64,000 bases of DNA, taken from positions 1 to 64,000 of the forward strand of contig CAVOYU010000015.1 of assembly GCA_963700775.1 (NCBI GenBank), read 5' to 3'. Below are positions 24,733 through 32,743 of this stretch, piece after piece. Source of the DNA: Thermohalobaculum sp963700775. GTDB taxonomy: Bacteria; Pseudomonadota; Alphaproteobacteria; Rhodobacterales; Rhodobacteraceae. Position 1 is the stretch's first letter. Each line of letters starts with the position of its first letter. The notes under the pieces are model-generated. The model was not told where the DNA came from and made no database searches. It was given only the letters and a program-made list of their open reading frames with translations. A program made the translations under genes and the position numbers.

Positions 24733-25698
24733 TCAGCGGTGGACGCGGTCGAGGAAGGCGCCGATCCGCTCGGCGATGAACGCGCCTTCCTCCTCCAGCG
24801 CGAAATGGCCGGTGTCGAGGATGTGGAACTCCAGATCCGTCAGGTCGCGCTTGTAGGGGTGCGCACCCGCCTCGGGGAAGATGTGGTCGCCCTTGCCCCA
24901 CATCAGCAGCGCCGGGGGCTGGTGCGCGCGGAACAGGGCCTGCCACTTCGGGTACTCGGCGACATTGGTGCCGTAGTCGAGGAAGAGCTCGAGCTGCACC
25001 TCCTGGTTGCCGGGCCGGTCCAGCAGGTACTGCACATGCCAGAAGTTGTCCGGGCTGATCAGCTCCGGGTCGCGGGTGCCGTGGGTGAACTGCCACTTGG
25101 TGGCATCGAGCGTCAGGAAGGCGCGGAGCCGGTCGCCGTTGGCCGCCGTTGGCGCGGCCCAGTAGGCCTTGATCGGGTCCCAGAACTCGCGCAGCCCCTC
25201 CTCGTAGGCATTGCCGTTCTGGATCACGAACCCCGCCACCCGCTCCGGGTCGGCGGCGAACATGCGCAACCCGACGGGCGCGCCGTAGTCCATCAGGTAG
25301 ACCGCATAGCGCCCGATGCCCTTCTGGTCCAGGAGCGCCGTCATCATGCCCGCGAGGTTGGCGAACGAGTAGTCGAACTCCGATGCGGCCGGCATGTCCG
25401 AGGCGCCGAAGCCCGGGTAGTCCGGGGCGATGACGTGGTAGCGGGTCGCGAGCTCGGGGATCAGGTTGCGGAACATGTGCGACGATGTCGGGAAGCCGTG
25501 CAGCAGCAGGACCGCCGGGCGCGACGGATCGCCCGCCTCGCGATAGGCGATGGTGACGCCGTCGATCTCGGCGCTGCGGTAGTGGACCTGCGCCCGAGCG
25601 ACCGAGGCATCGACGGCGGGCGCGCGGTCGGCCAGCACGAAGGGGCTGGCGAGCGCCAGTGCGACAACCGCGCGGCGGCTGAACTTTCCGAGGGTCAT
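24733..25698 (-). CDS. Exported alpha/beta hydrolase, epoxide hydrolase / haloalkane dehalogenase-like
   Basis: 321 residues. A twin-arginine-like leader (SRRAVVALALASPFVLA) suggests export. The oxyanion motif LLLHGFPTSSHMFRNL and PDYPGFGASD precede the nucleophile elbow LMDYGAPVG, where Asp replaces Ser, as in epoxide hydrolases and dehalogenases. LMWGKGDHIFP carries the acid and DTGHFALEEE the His. The triad is complete. It is the last gene of a leftward set with a PNPOx-like and an NTF2-like gene, divergent from a LysR regulator. Confidence 0.88.
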   Translation of the reverse strand: MTLGKFSRRAVVALALASPFVLADRAPAVDASVARAQVHYRSAEIDGVTIAYREAGDPSRPAVLLLHGFPTSSHMFRNLIPELATRYHVIAPDYPGFGASDMPAASEFDYSFANLAGMMTALLDQKGIGRYAVYLMDYGAPVGLRMFAADPERVAGFVIQNGNAYEEGLREFWDPIKAYWAAPTAANGDRLRAFLTLDATKWQFTHGTRDPELISPDNFWHVQYLLDRPGNQEVQLELFLDYGTNVAEYPKWQALFRAHQPPALLMWGKGDHIFPEAGAHPYKRDLTDLEFHILDTGHFALEEEGAFIAERIGAFLDRVHR

Positions 25699-25738
25699 GG
25701 CGGATCTCCTGTCACGGGTCTGGGGAAGGTCGGTTGGG

Positions 25739-26368
25739 TCAGGCGGTGGCGCCCAGCATCGCCTTCAGCCGGGTGTTTTCCGCCTTGAGGCGGGAGAGCT
25801 CGTCCTTGATCGGCGCCAGATGCGGCTCCAGCTCCTCGCGCGTCAGGCGCACCGGGATGTGCTGCGGGCAGTTCCAGTCCAGCGCCTCGACCGTGATCAC
25901 AACGGCACGCTCGGGGCGGGCCTTGTAGCCCTCGACATGGAGCCGGGCGACAAGCTCCGGATCGTCGGCCGCATCGACCAGTCGCGCCCGGCCCAGCACC
26001 TTGAGCCGGCGCCGGTTCGGATAGTCCATGAGAATCAGCGAGATGCGATCGTCGCCGCCGAGGTTCCCGGCGCTGACATACTGCCGGTTGCCGCGGAAGT
26101 CCGCATAACCGAGGGTCCGTTCATCCAGCGCCTTCAGGAAGCCCGGCGGCCCGCCGCGGAACTGGACATAGGGCCAGCCGGTCTCCGAGACGGTGGCCTG
26201 GTAGAAGCCGTCGCGGGCCTCGGCGAAGGCGGCTTCCTCGGGGCCGAGGCGGTTGGAGGGATCGGCCTCGGGTGCCAGGAAACGGTCATAGGCGGCGGCC
26301 GACCCCTGGCGCTGCTGCACGGCGCGCACGGCGGGGGTGAAGGCGATCTCGGCGAAGGCGCGGGTCAT
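25739..26368 (-). CDS. Pyridoxamine 5'-phosphate oxidase-like flavin-binding protein
   Basis: 209 residues with the split-barrel fold of the PNPOx family: DGFYQATVSETGWPYVQFRGGPPGFLKALDERTLGYADFRGN, then ISLILMDYPNRRRLKVLGRARLV. A C-terminal heptad-rich stretch (IKDELSRLKAENTRLKAML) should form a short coiled coil. Such proteins usually bind FMN or F420-like cofactors and reduce small molecules; this one is not pdxH. It lies between the NTF2-like gene and the hydrolase gene and probably shares their LysR-controlled promoter. Confidence 0.85.
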   Translation of the reverse strand: MTRAFAEIAFTPAVRAVQQRQGSAAAYDRFLAPEADPSNRLGPEEAAFAEARDGFYQATVSETGWPYVQFRGGPPGFLKALDERTLGYADFRGNRQYVSAGNLGGDDRISLILMDYPNRRRLKVLGRARLVDAADDPELVARLHVEGYKARPERAVVITVEALDWNCPQHIPVRLTREELEPHLAPIKDELSRLKAENTRLKAMLGATA

Positions 26369-26386
26369 GGTTGTTCTCCGGTGTGT

Positions 26387-26851
26387 TCAGAGGCCGAGGT
26401 CGCTCAGCCCCGGATGGTCGTCCGGGCGCCGGCCGAGGGGCCAGTGGAACTTGCGGTCGGCCCCGGCGATCGGCAGGTCGTTGATCGAGGCGATGCGGCG
26501 GCGCATCAGCCCGTCGGCCTCGAATTCCCAGTTCTCGTTGCCGTAGGAGCGGAACCAGTGACCGCCGTCGTCGCGCCACTCGTAGGCGAAGCGCACGGCG
26601 ATGCGGTTCTCCGCGAAGGTCCAGAGCTCCTTGATCAGCCGGTAGTCGAGCTCGCGCGCCCATTTGCGCTCGAGGAATGCCTCGATCTCCGACCGTCCGG
26701 TCAGGAACTCGGCCCGGTTGCGCCACCGGCTGTCCGGCGTGTAGGCCTGCGCCACCTTCGCCGGGTCGCGGCTGTTCCAGCCGTCCTCGGCGGCGCGCAC
26801 CTTGGCGCGGGCGGTCTCCAGGGTAAAGGGAGGCAAGGGCGGGCGGGACAT
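26387..26851 (-). CDS. NTF2-like protein of the DUF1348 family
   Basis: 154 residues. The whole length matches DUF1348 / nuclear transport factor 2-like proteins: AAEDGWNSRDPAKVAQAYTPDSRWRNRAEFLTGR, FLERKWARELDYRLIKELW, and RFAYEWRDDGGHWFRSYGNENWEF. These are small cone-shaped cytoplasmic proteins, sometimes linked to stress and often found beside LysR genes. ATG at 26851 was chosen over a longer frame because family similarity starts there. First gene of the leftward three-gene set facing the LysR regulator. Confidence 0.87.
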   Translation of the reverse strand: MSRPPLPPFTLETARAKVRAAEDGWNSRDPAKVAQAYTPDSRWRNRAEFLTGRSEIEAFLERKWARELDYRLIKELWTFAENRIAVRFAYEWRDDGGHWFRSYGNENWEFEADGLMRRRIASINDLPIAGADRKFHWPLGRRPDDHPGLSDLGL

Positions 26852-26922
26852 CGGGGGACCTCCGGTTCGTTCTGTCCGGTGAAGATGGGCCCTTTCGCGG
26901 ATTTGCGGAATATGCGATCGTC

Positions 26923-26937
26923 GGAATGAATTATTCC
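26923..26937. promoter_or_regulatory. Likely LysR operator dyad
   Basis: GGAAT and ATTCC arms flank a 5-base centre (GAATT) in an AT-rich patch within the 100-base divergent spacer. It lies 14 bases before the LysR start codon. The symmetric arms and position fit a LysR regulator binding site controlling itself and the NTF2-like operon. No binding evidence. Confidence 0.5.
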
Positions 26938-26951
26938 GGATTCTGGAACAG

Positions 26952-27860
26952 ATGGATCGTTTCCGCCAGCTCGAGACCTTTGTCGCCGTGGCCGAGGCGG
27001 GCGCCTTCAACGCGGCCGCCCGGCGTCTCGGCAGCTCGCCGCCCGCGGTGACGCGCCTGGTGAACGCGCTCGAGGCGCGGCTCGGGGTGCAGCTGCTGAC
27101 CCGCACCACCCGGCAGGTCGCGCCGACCGAGGCGGGTGCCCGTCTGCTGGCCGAGGCCGCGCGCATCCTCGCCGAGACCGAGGCGGCCGAGGCCTTGGCG
27201 ACCGGCGCCCAGGTGGCACCGCAGGGCGAGCTCCGGCTCACCGCGCCGGTCCTCTTCGGCCAGCGCTTCATCGCGCCGCTGCTGCGGGAGTATCTCGACG
27301 CCTGGCCCGACGTCACCGCCGAGGCGCTGTTCCTGGACCGGGTGGTGGACCTGATCGGCGAGGGACTGGACGTGGCGGTGCGCATCGGCGACCTGCCGGA
27401 TTCCTCGCTGACCGCGGTCCGGGTCGGCGCGGTGCGGCGGATGACGGTGGCCGCGCCGGACTATCTGGCGCGGCATGGCGCCCCGGAGACGCCGCAGGAG
27501 CTGGAGCGGCACCGGGTGGTGTTCTTCAGCGGCACCGGGGCGGCGCGCGCCTGGGACTTCTCCGCCGGCCGCACCCGCCGGCCGGCGCGGCTCGAGCCGG
27601 CGCTGACGGTCAACACCAACGAGGGGGCGATCGACGCGGCGATTGCCGGCTTCGGCGTCGCCCGGGTGCTGTCCTACCAGGTCGCCGACGCCATCGCTTC
27701 CGGGCGCCTGGTCGAGGTGCTGGCCGCCCACGAGGACCGCGAGATGCCGATCCACCTGGTCCATGCGGGCGGCAGGCGTCCCCCCGCCAAGACCCGTGCC
27801 TTCGTCGATCTGGCGACCGAGCGGCTGCGCGGCGAGGCGGCGCGGCTGGCGGCGCGGTGA
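26952..27860 (+). CDS. LysR-family transcriptional regulator
   Basis: 302 residues. The N-terminal helix-turn-helix is clear (FRQLETFVAVAEAGAFNAAARRLGSSPPAVTRLVNALEARLGVQLL), followed by the linker helix and an effector domain (GELRLTAPVLFGQRFIAPLL, VNTNEGAIDAAIAGFGVARVLSYQVAD) of the CrgA-like branch. It diverges from the NTF2-like / PNPOx-like / hydrolase set, its probable target, with a dyad in the spacer. Related regulators often respond to small electrophiles or oxidative compounds, but the effector here is unknown. Confidence 0.93.
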   Translation: MDRFRQLETFVAVAEAGAFNAAARRLGSSPPAVTRLVNALEARLGVQLLTRTTRQVAPTEAGARLLAEAARILAETEAAEALATGAQVAPQGELRLTAPVLFGQRFIAPLLREYLDAWPDVTAEALFLDRVVDLIGEGLDVAVRIGDLPDSSLTAVRVGAVRRMTVAAPDYLARHGAPETPQELERHRVVFFSGTGAARAWDFSAGRTRRPARLEPALTVNTNEGAIDAAIAGFGVARVLSYQVADAIASGRLVEVLAAHEDREMPIHLVHAGGRRPPAKTRAFVDLATERLRGEAARLAAR

Positions 27861-27867
27861 GGGAGAG

Positions 27868-28431
27868 ATGCCGATGAAAATTCTTCCGCCGGAGCGTTTC
27901 GTGACCACGCCGTGGAAGAACGGCGGCGGCATCACCCACGAGATCGCCCGGCACGAAACCGGCGGCAGGATGGTCTGGCGCCTCAGCGTCGCCGAGGTCG
28001 GCGCCGACGGCCCGTTCTCGCGTTTCGACGGGTTGATGCGCATCCTGACGGTCATCGAGGGGGCCGGGCTGACGCTCGCGACCCCCGGGGGCGACCTGGC
28101 GGCGCTGCCCCGCAGGCCGGTGCGGTTTCCGGGCGACCTGCCGGTGGACGGGCGCCTGATCGCCGGGCCGGTCCGGGACCTGAACGTGATCTTCGATCCC
28201 GGCCTGGTGGAGGCAAGGGTGGACCACCTGCGCGCGGCGGAGTTCCGCCCGCCGCTTGCCGCCGGGGGACGGAGCTTCGCGCTCTACTGCCTCGCGGGCG
28301 AGGTCGAAGCCGGCCGGGCCGGCACGGTCGCCGCGGGGTCGGCGGCCCTGTTCACCGAGGCGCCGCAGCTCCGGCCGATGGCGGGCGCCGAGGGGCTGCT
28401 GGTCACCTTCGACCGGCAGGTCGGGGACTGA
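27868..28431 (+). CDS. HutD/Ves-family cupin protein
   Basis: 187 residues. HutD hallmarks: TTPWKNGGGITHEIARH, VWRLSVAEVGADGPFSRFDGLMRILTVIEGAGL, and RPVRFPGDLPVDGRLIAGPVRDLNVIFD. The fold is a bicupin; in Pseudomonas HutD may limit histidine-utilisation activity, while Ves in E. coli is linked to cold stress. No hut genes are in the window. It starts 7 bases after the LysR stop with GGGAGAG as ribosome binding site, so it is probably co-transcribed with that regulator. Confidence 0.88.
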   Translation: MPMKILPPERFVTTPWKNGGGITHEIARHETGGRMVWRLSVAEVGADGPFSRFDGLMRILTVIEGAGLTLATPGGDLAALPRRPVRFPGDLPVDGRLIAGPVRDLNVIFDPGLVEARVDHLRAAEFRPPLAAGGRSFALYCLAGEVEAGRAGTVAAGSAALFTEAPQLRPMAGAEGLLVTFDRQVGD

Positions 28432-28434
28432 GAG

Positions 28435-28455
28435 GGGCCGGGCCGGCCCCGGCCC
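28435..28455. terminator. GC hairpin between converging genes
   Basis: GGGCCGG and CCGGCCC pair around a 7-base loop, just after the hutD-like stop. It may terminate transcription in either direction for the hutD-like and methionine-synthase genes, which converge here. Confidence 0.5.
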
Positions 28456-28479
28456 GCAAGCGGCGGGCGCTGCCGCGCG

Positions 28480-29514
28480 CTACACCCCGTGCTTCTTCCG
28501 CGCCAGCCGCGCGCCCGCACCCAGCGCCGCGAGCTTGCCCTCGGCGACCCGCCGCGGCAGGGGGGCCATGCCGCAGTTGGTGCAGGGGAGGAGGCGCTCC
28601 TTGTCGACGAAGGCCAGGGCCGCGTCGATGGTGGCGAGCACCTGCTCGGGGGTCTCGACGGTCTCCGAGGCCACGTCGATGACGCCGACCATGACCTCCT
28701 TCCGGTTCAGGAGCCCGATCATCGACAGCGGCACATGGCTGTTGGCGCACTCCAGCGACACCTGGCCGATCTTCGAGGCATTGATCGCCGGGAAGGTCTG
28801 CTCGTACTGGCGCCACTCCGAGCCGAGCGTCTTCTTCCAGTCGATGTTCGCCTTGATCCCGTAGCCATAGCAGATGTGCACGGCGGTCCTGCACTTCAGC
28901 CCCTCGGCCGCGCGCTCCAGCGCCGCGACGCCCCACTCGTTCACATCCTTCATGAAGACGTTGAAGGCCGGCTCGTCGAACTGGATCAGGTCGACGCCGA
29001 GTGCCTCGAGCTCGCGGGCCTCCTGGTTCAGGATCTCGGCGAAGGCCATCGCCATGTCGGCGCGCCGACCGTAGTGGGCGTCGGCGATGGTGTCGCAGAT
29101 GGTCATCGGCCCGGGCATCGTCACCTTCAGCCCGCCGGTCGCATGGGCGCGGGTGAACTTCACCTCGTCGCTGTGCACCGGGCCCTTGCGCGAGACCGGG
29201 CCGGTGACGGTCGGCACGTCGACCACATAACGGTTGTCGCGGATGCCCATCCTGGTCTTCTTCTGCCAGTCGATGCCGTCGACATGCTCGAGGAAGCCGT
29301 GGACGAAATGGGTGCGGAACTGCTCGCCGTCGGTGACGATATCGACCCCGGCATCCTCCTGGGTCTTGATCCACAAGAGCGCCGCGTCGCGCTTGCCCTG
29401 GTCGAGCTCGGCCCCCTCGAGCCGCCAGGGCGCCCAGAGCTTCTCCGGCTCGGCCAGCCAGGCGGGCTTCGGCAGGCTTCCGGCGATGGTTGTGGTGAAC
29501 ATGTCCGTCCCCAT
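28480..29514 (-). CDS. Core-type cobalamin-independent methionine synthase (MetE C-terminal-domain protein)
   Basis: 344 residues, only the catalytic C-terminal barrel of MetE. Zinc ligands appear as VHICYG (H-x-C), Glu in SLECANSH, and the last Cys in LLPCTNCGM. QFDEPAF is the substrate-binding signature. Such short enzymes either use non-folate methyl donors (core-MetE) or, in the MesD branch, need a partner, MesX; no mesX-like gene is adjacent. A second in-frame ATG at 29502 (MFTTTIAGS) may be the true start; GGGGAC lies 4 bases ahead of it. It diverges from the TauD-family gene. Confidence 0.85.
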   Translation of the reverse strand: MGTDMFTTTIAGSLPKPAWLAEPEKLWAPWRLEGAELDQGKRDAALLWIKTQEDAGVDIVTDGEQFRTHFVHGFLEHVDGIDWQKKTRMGIRDNRYVVDVPTVTGPVSRKGPVHSDEVKFTRAHATGGLKVTMPGPMTICDTIADAHYGRRADMAMAFAEILNQEARELEALGVDLIQFDEPAFNVFMKDVNEWGVAALERAAEGLKCRTAVHICYGYGIKANIDWKKTLGSEWRQYEQTFPAINASKIGQVSLECANSHVPLSMIGLLNRKEVMVGVIDVASETVETPEQVLATIDAALAFVDKERLLPCTNCGMAPLPRRVAEGKLAALGAGARLARKKHGV

Positions 29515-29609
29515 TTGCAGGGCGCCTCCGGGTCCGGGGGGCGCAGGCGCGGGCGACGATAGCAGCGCCCGGCCGGCGGCGGTATCCCGCGCTCCCCGGA
29601 CGGGGCGGA

Positions 29610-29641
29610 TTTTCCGCTCTCCGGACGGGAGAGCGGGGAAA
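29610..29641. repeat. Inverted repeat in divergent promoter spacer
   Basis: TTTTCCGCTCTCC and GGGAGAGCGGGGAAA form a long stem with a small bulge. A shorter related element (CTCCCCGGACGGGG) lies just before it. They sit in the 212-base divergent spacer between the methionine-synthase and TauD-family genes and may be a regulator site or a leader hairpin. Confidence 0.5.
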
Positions 29642-29726
29642 TTCGCGCGTGGATACGCTCGCGGCCTCTCGACTTTCGGGTGCCGCCCTCTATCGTCGAC
29701 GCGTCAAACGCGGAGCGGAGCCTGCC

Positions 29727-30584
29727 ATGCGCACCACACCCCTGCACCCGGACTTCGGAGTCGAGATCCACGGGGTCGACCTCAGGACGGTGACCCGCGC
29801 CGAGGGGTACCCGGAGATCCGCGACGCCTTCGATGCTCATTCGCTGCTGCTGTTCCGGGGCCAGAACCTGACCGACGCGGAGCAGCTTGCCTTCGCCCGG
29901 CTGTTCGGCCCGCTCGAGGACCGCGATGCCCTGCCCGAGCCGGCGATGACCTTCGTCTCCAACGTGAAGGACGACGGGTCGGTCACCGCCGAGCAGGACC
30001 TGCACACCCTGAACCTGAAGGCGAACCAGCTCTGGCATACGGATTCGACCTTCCTGCCGGCCCCGGCGCTGGCCAACGTGCTGCAGGCCCGGGTGGTGAC
30101 GGCGACCGGGGGCGAGACCGAATACGTCTCGACCCGGGCCGGCTGGAACCGGCTCGACCCGGCGCTGAAGGAGCGGCTCAGGAACGCCGTGCTGCACCAC
30201 CGTTTCGCCCATTCCCGCGCCCGCATCGACCCGGAGCTGGCGAAGCTGCCGAAGTTCACCAAGTGGAAGGACCAGTCCTGGCGGGCGGTCTGGCGCAACC
30301 CCGCCAACGGCGCCGAGGCGCTCTACATCGCCTCGCATGTCTTCGCGGTCGAGGGCATGGAGGCGGCGGAGGGCGAGGCGCTGGTCGACCGGCTGATTGC
30401 GGCGATGACCCCTCCGGAAGCGATCTACACCCACCGCTGGGCGCCCGGCGACCTGATCGTCTGGGACGAGCGGGCGACGCTGCACCGGGGCCGGCCCTGG
30501 CCCTATGGCGAGCCGCGCAAACTCGCCTCGATCTGCGTCACCGCGACCTCGGCGGACGGGCTGGAGACGGTACGGCCGGCGTGA
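29727..30584 (+). CDS. TauD/TfdA-family 2-oxoglutarate dioxygenase
   Basis: 285 residues. Iron ligands: HTD in NQLWHTDSTFLPAPA and the distal His in LHRGRPWPYGE; the 2OG-binding Arg lies shortly after (GEPRKLASICV). LLLFRGQNLTDAEQLAFARLFGP is the usual N-terminal signature. The family cleaves taurine, sulfonates, 2,4-D or similar compounds oxidatively. The subfamily here is closest in style to alpha-ketoglutarate-dependent 2,4-D dioxygenase-like enzymes, but the substrate is open. ATG at 29727 was chosen for its GGAGCGGAG leader. Followed 91 bases later by a persulfide dioxygenase, so a sulfur compound is attractive but unproven. Confidence 0.88.
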   Translation: MRTTPLHPDFGVEIHGVDLRTVTRAEGYPEIRDAFDAHSLLLFRGQNLTDAEQLAFARLFGPLEDRDALPEPAMTFVSNVKDDGSVTAEQDLHTLNLKANQLWHTDSTFLPAPALANVLQARVVTATGGETEYVSTRAGWNRLDPALKERLRNAVLHHRFAHSRARIDPELAKLPKFTKWKDQSWRAVWRNPANGAEALYIASHVFAVEGMEAAEGEALVDRLIAAMTPPEAIYTHRWAPGDLIVWDERATLHRGRPWPYGEPRKLASICVTATSADGLETVRPA

Positions 30585-30675
30585 CTCGCCGGTTGGGGTT
30601 TGCTAGCCTCCGGAACCGATCCGGGAGGCCGCGCGGCCGCCGGCGGCGCCCTTCCCGCGAGAAACGGTGATCCCC

Positions 30676-31710
30676 ATGCTGTTCCGCCAGCTTTTCGACA
30701 AGACCTCCTCGACCTACACCTACCTGATGGCCAGCCGGAAGGGCGGCGAGGCGCTGATCATCGATCCGGTGTTCGAGCAGACCAACCGCTACCTCAAGCT
30801 CCTGGAGGAGCTGGAGCTGAAGCTGGTGAAGGTGGTCGACACCCATATCCATGCCGACCACGTCTCGGCCATGGGCAGCCTGCGCGACGCCACGCGATGC
30901 ACCACGGTGATGGGCGAGGAGTCGCCCGCGGACGTGGTGTCGCTGAGGGTGCGCGACGGCGAGGCGGTCACGATCGAGGGGCTGGCGCTGACGGCGCTGT
31001 ACACGCCGGGTCATACCGCCGAGAGCTACAGCTTCCTGATGGACGACCGGGTCTTCACCGGCGATACCCTGCTGATCCGGGGCACCGGGCGCACCGATTT
31101 CCAGAACGGCGATCCCTACGCGCAGTTCCATTCGCTGTTCGAGCGGCTGCTGAAGCTGCCGGAGACGACGCTGGTCTACCCGGCGCACGACTACAAGGGC
31201 GACACGGTGTCGACCATCGGCGAGGAGAAGGCGTTCAACCCCCGGCTCCAGGTGCAATCGGCCGATCAGTATGCCGAGATCATGAACGGCCTGAACCTGC
31301 CGAACCCGACGATGATGGACGTGGCCGTGCCCTCGAACCTGAAGCTCGGCCTGCGCGCGGACGCCCAGCACCGGGTGCCGGTGGTCGAGGTGGACGAGCT
31401 GCTGGCCGCCTGGCCGCGCGAGGACCTGATCCTGGTCGACATCCGCGAGGAGGGCGAGCGGGTGCGCTCGGGCACCATCCCCGGGGCGATCCACGCGCCC
31501 TACGGCCAGTTCGACCGCTACTGCGGCAGGGCGGGCCCGCTGGCCGGCCTGGCGCGCGACCGCCGGGTGGTGCTGTTCTGCGCCGTCGGCGAGCGCTCGA
31601 CCCTGGCGGTGGAGCTGGCCAGCGATCTGGGGCTGAGGGGCCTCGCCCACATCCCCGGCGGCTTCCGCGCCTGGAACGCGGCGGGCGGGCCGGTGGAGGC
31701 GGCGGGCTGA
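30676..31710 (+). CDS. Persulfide dioxygenase (ETHE1-like) fused to a rhodanese domain
   Basis: 344 residues. Residues 1-235 are a metallo-beta-lactamase domain with THIHADHVSAMG, HTAESYSF, FTGDTLLIRGTGRTDFQNGD and YPAHDYKGDTVSTIGEE, the marks of ETHE1/Blh persulfide dioxygenases. Residues 245-340 are a rhodanese domain with the active Cys in LFCAVGERS. It would oxidise glutathione persulfide to sulfite and possibly make thiosulfate, protecting the cytoplasm from sulfide. A GTG 9 bases upstream is an alternative start. The same arrangement is known from CstB-like and other bacterial PDO-rhodanese fusions. Confidence 0.92.
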   Translation: MLFRQLFDKTSSTYTYLMASRKGGEALIIDPVFEQTNRYLKLLEELELKLVKVVDTHIHADHVSAMGSLRDATRCTTVMGEESPADVVSLRVRDGEAVTIEGLALTALYTPGHTAESYSFLMDDRVFTGDTLLIRGTGRTDFQNGDPYAQFHSLFERLLKLPETTLVYPAHDYKGDTVSTIGEEKAFNPRLQVQSADQYAEIMNGLNLPNPTMMDVAVPSNLKLGLRADAQHRVPVVEVDELLAAWPREDLILVDIREEGERVRSGTIPGAIHAPYGQFDRYCGRAGPLAGLARDRRVVLFCAVGERSTLAVELASDLGLRGLAHIPGGFRAWNAAGGPVEAAG

Positions 31711-31717
31711 AGCCGGT

Positions 31718-32743
31718 TCAGTGGTACCCCTCGCCGCGGCCGATGCGGCCGCGGAAGGTCCAGTAGACGAAGGCGGTGTAGCCAAGGATCAGCGGCAGCA
31801 GCACCACGGTGCCGATCAGCATGAACTTCTGCGATTCCGGCGCCGCCGCGGCCTGCCAGATGGTGATCGAGGGCGGGACGATATAGGGCAGGTTCGACAC
31901 GACCAGCCCCAGGAAGCCGAGCAGGAAGAGCGCGATCGCCGCCAGGAACGGCGCCGCGGCGCGGCCCCGCTCCAGCGCCCGCCAGCAATACAGCGCCGCA
32001 GCCAGGGCCAGGAGCGGGATCGGCGCGAAGTAGAAGAAATCCGGCAGCGAGAACCAGCGCTGGAGGACCCGGTCGATCATGAGCGGGGTCCAGACGCTCA
32101 CGACGCCCATCGCCCCCAGCACCGCCAGAAGGAGGCGCTGCGCCATCCGGCGGGCACGGAGCGCGACTTCGCCCTCGACCCGCATGTTGAGCCAGGTCGC
32201 GCCGAGCAGCGCATAGCCGAGCACCAGCGCCAACCCGCAAAAGAGCGCGAAGGGCGTCAGCCAGTCGAGCGGCCCGCCGGCGAAGGCGTTGTCGCGCACC
32301 GTGACGCCCTGCAGCAGCGATCCGAGCACCACGCCCTGGGCGAAGGCGGCGACCGTCGAGCCGCCGGCGAAGGCGTAGTCCCATTTCCGCTGCCTCGGCT
32401 TCGCCACCCAGCGGAACTCGAAGGCGGTGCCCCGGAAGATCAGCGCCAGCAGCATCACGATGACCGGCAGGTAGACCGCCGGCAGGATCACCGAATAGGC
32501 GAGCGGGAAGGCGACCAGCAGGCCGCCTCCGCCCAGGATCAGCCAGGTCTCGTTGCCGTCCCAGAACGGGGCGACCGAGTTCATCATCAGGTCGCGCTCG
32601 TCCTCGCGGCGGAACCAGGGGAACAGGATGCCGACGCCGAGATCGAAGCCGTCGAGGATCACATACATCGCCACCGCGGTGCCGATCAGCCCGGCCCAGA
32701 TCGCCGGCAGCAGGTTGGCCTGGTCGCCGAGGAACTCAGGCAT
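31718..32743 (-). CDS. cydB: Cytochrome bd-type quinol oxidase subunit II
   Basis: 341 residues with about nine hydrophobic helices. It starts LPAIWAGLIGTAVAMYVILDGFDLGVGILFPW, the universal CydB beginning, and keeps ENDLMMNSVAPFWDGNETWLILGGGGL-type sequence (RDLMMNSVAPFWDGNETWL) and FEFRWVAKPRQRKWDYAF. It forms the inner-membrane terminal oxidase with CydA. The ATG lies inside the 3' end of cydA with an 8-base overlap. The cyanide-insensitive (CIO) style of the pair follows from the short Q-loop in subunit I. Confidence 0.95.
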   Translation of the reverse strand: MPEFLGDQANLLPAIWAGLIGTAVAMYVILDGFDLGVGILFPWFRREDERDLMMNSVAPFWDGNETWLILGGGGLLVAFPLAYSVILPAVYLPVIVMLLALIFRGTAFEFRWVAKPRQRKWDYAFAGGSTVAAFAQGVVLGSLLQGVTVRDNAFAGGPLDWLTPFALFCGLALVLGYALLGATWLNMRVEGEVALRARRMAQRLLLAVLGAMGVVSVWTPLMIDRVLQRWFSLPDFFYFAPIPLLALAAALYCWRALERGRAAAPFLAAIALFLLGFLGLVVSNLPYIVPPSITIWQAAAAPESQKFMLIGTVVLLPLILGYTAFVYWTFRGRIGRGEGYH

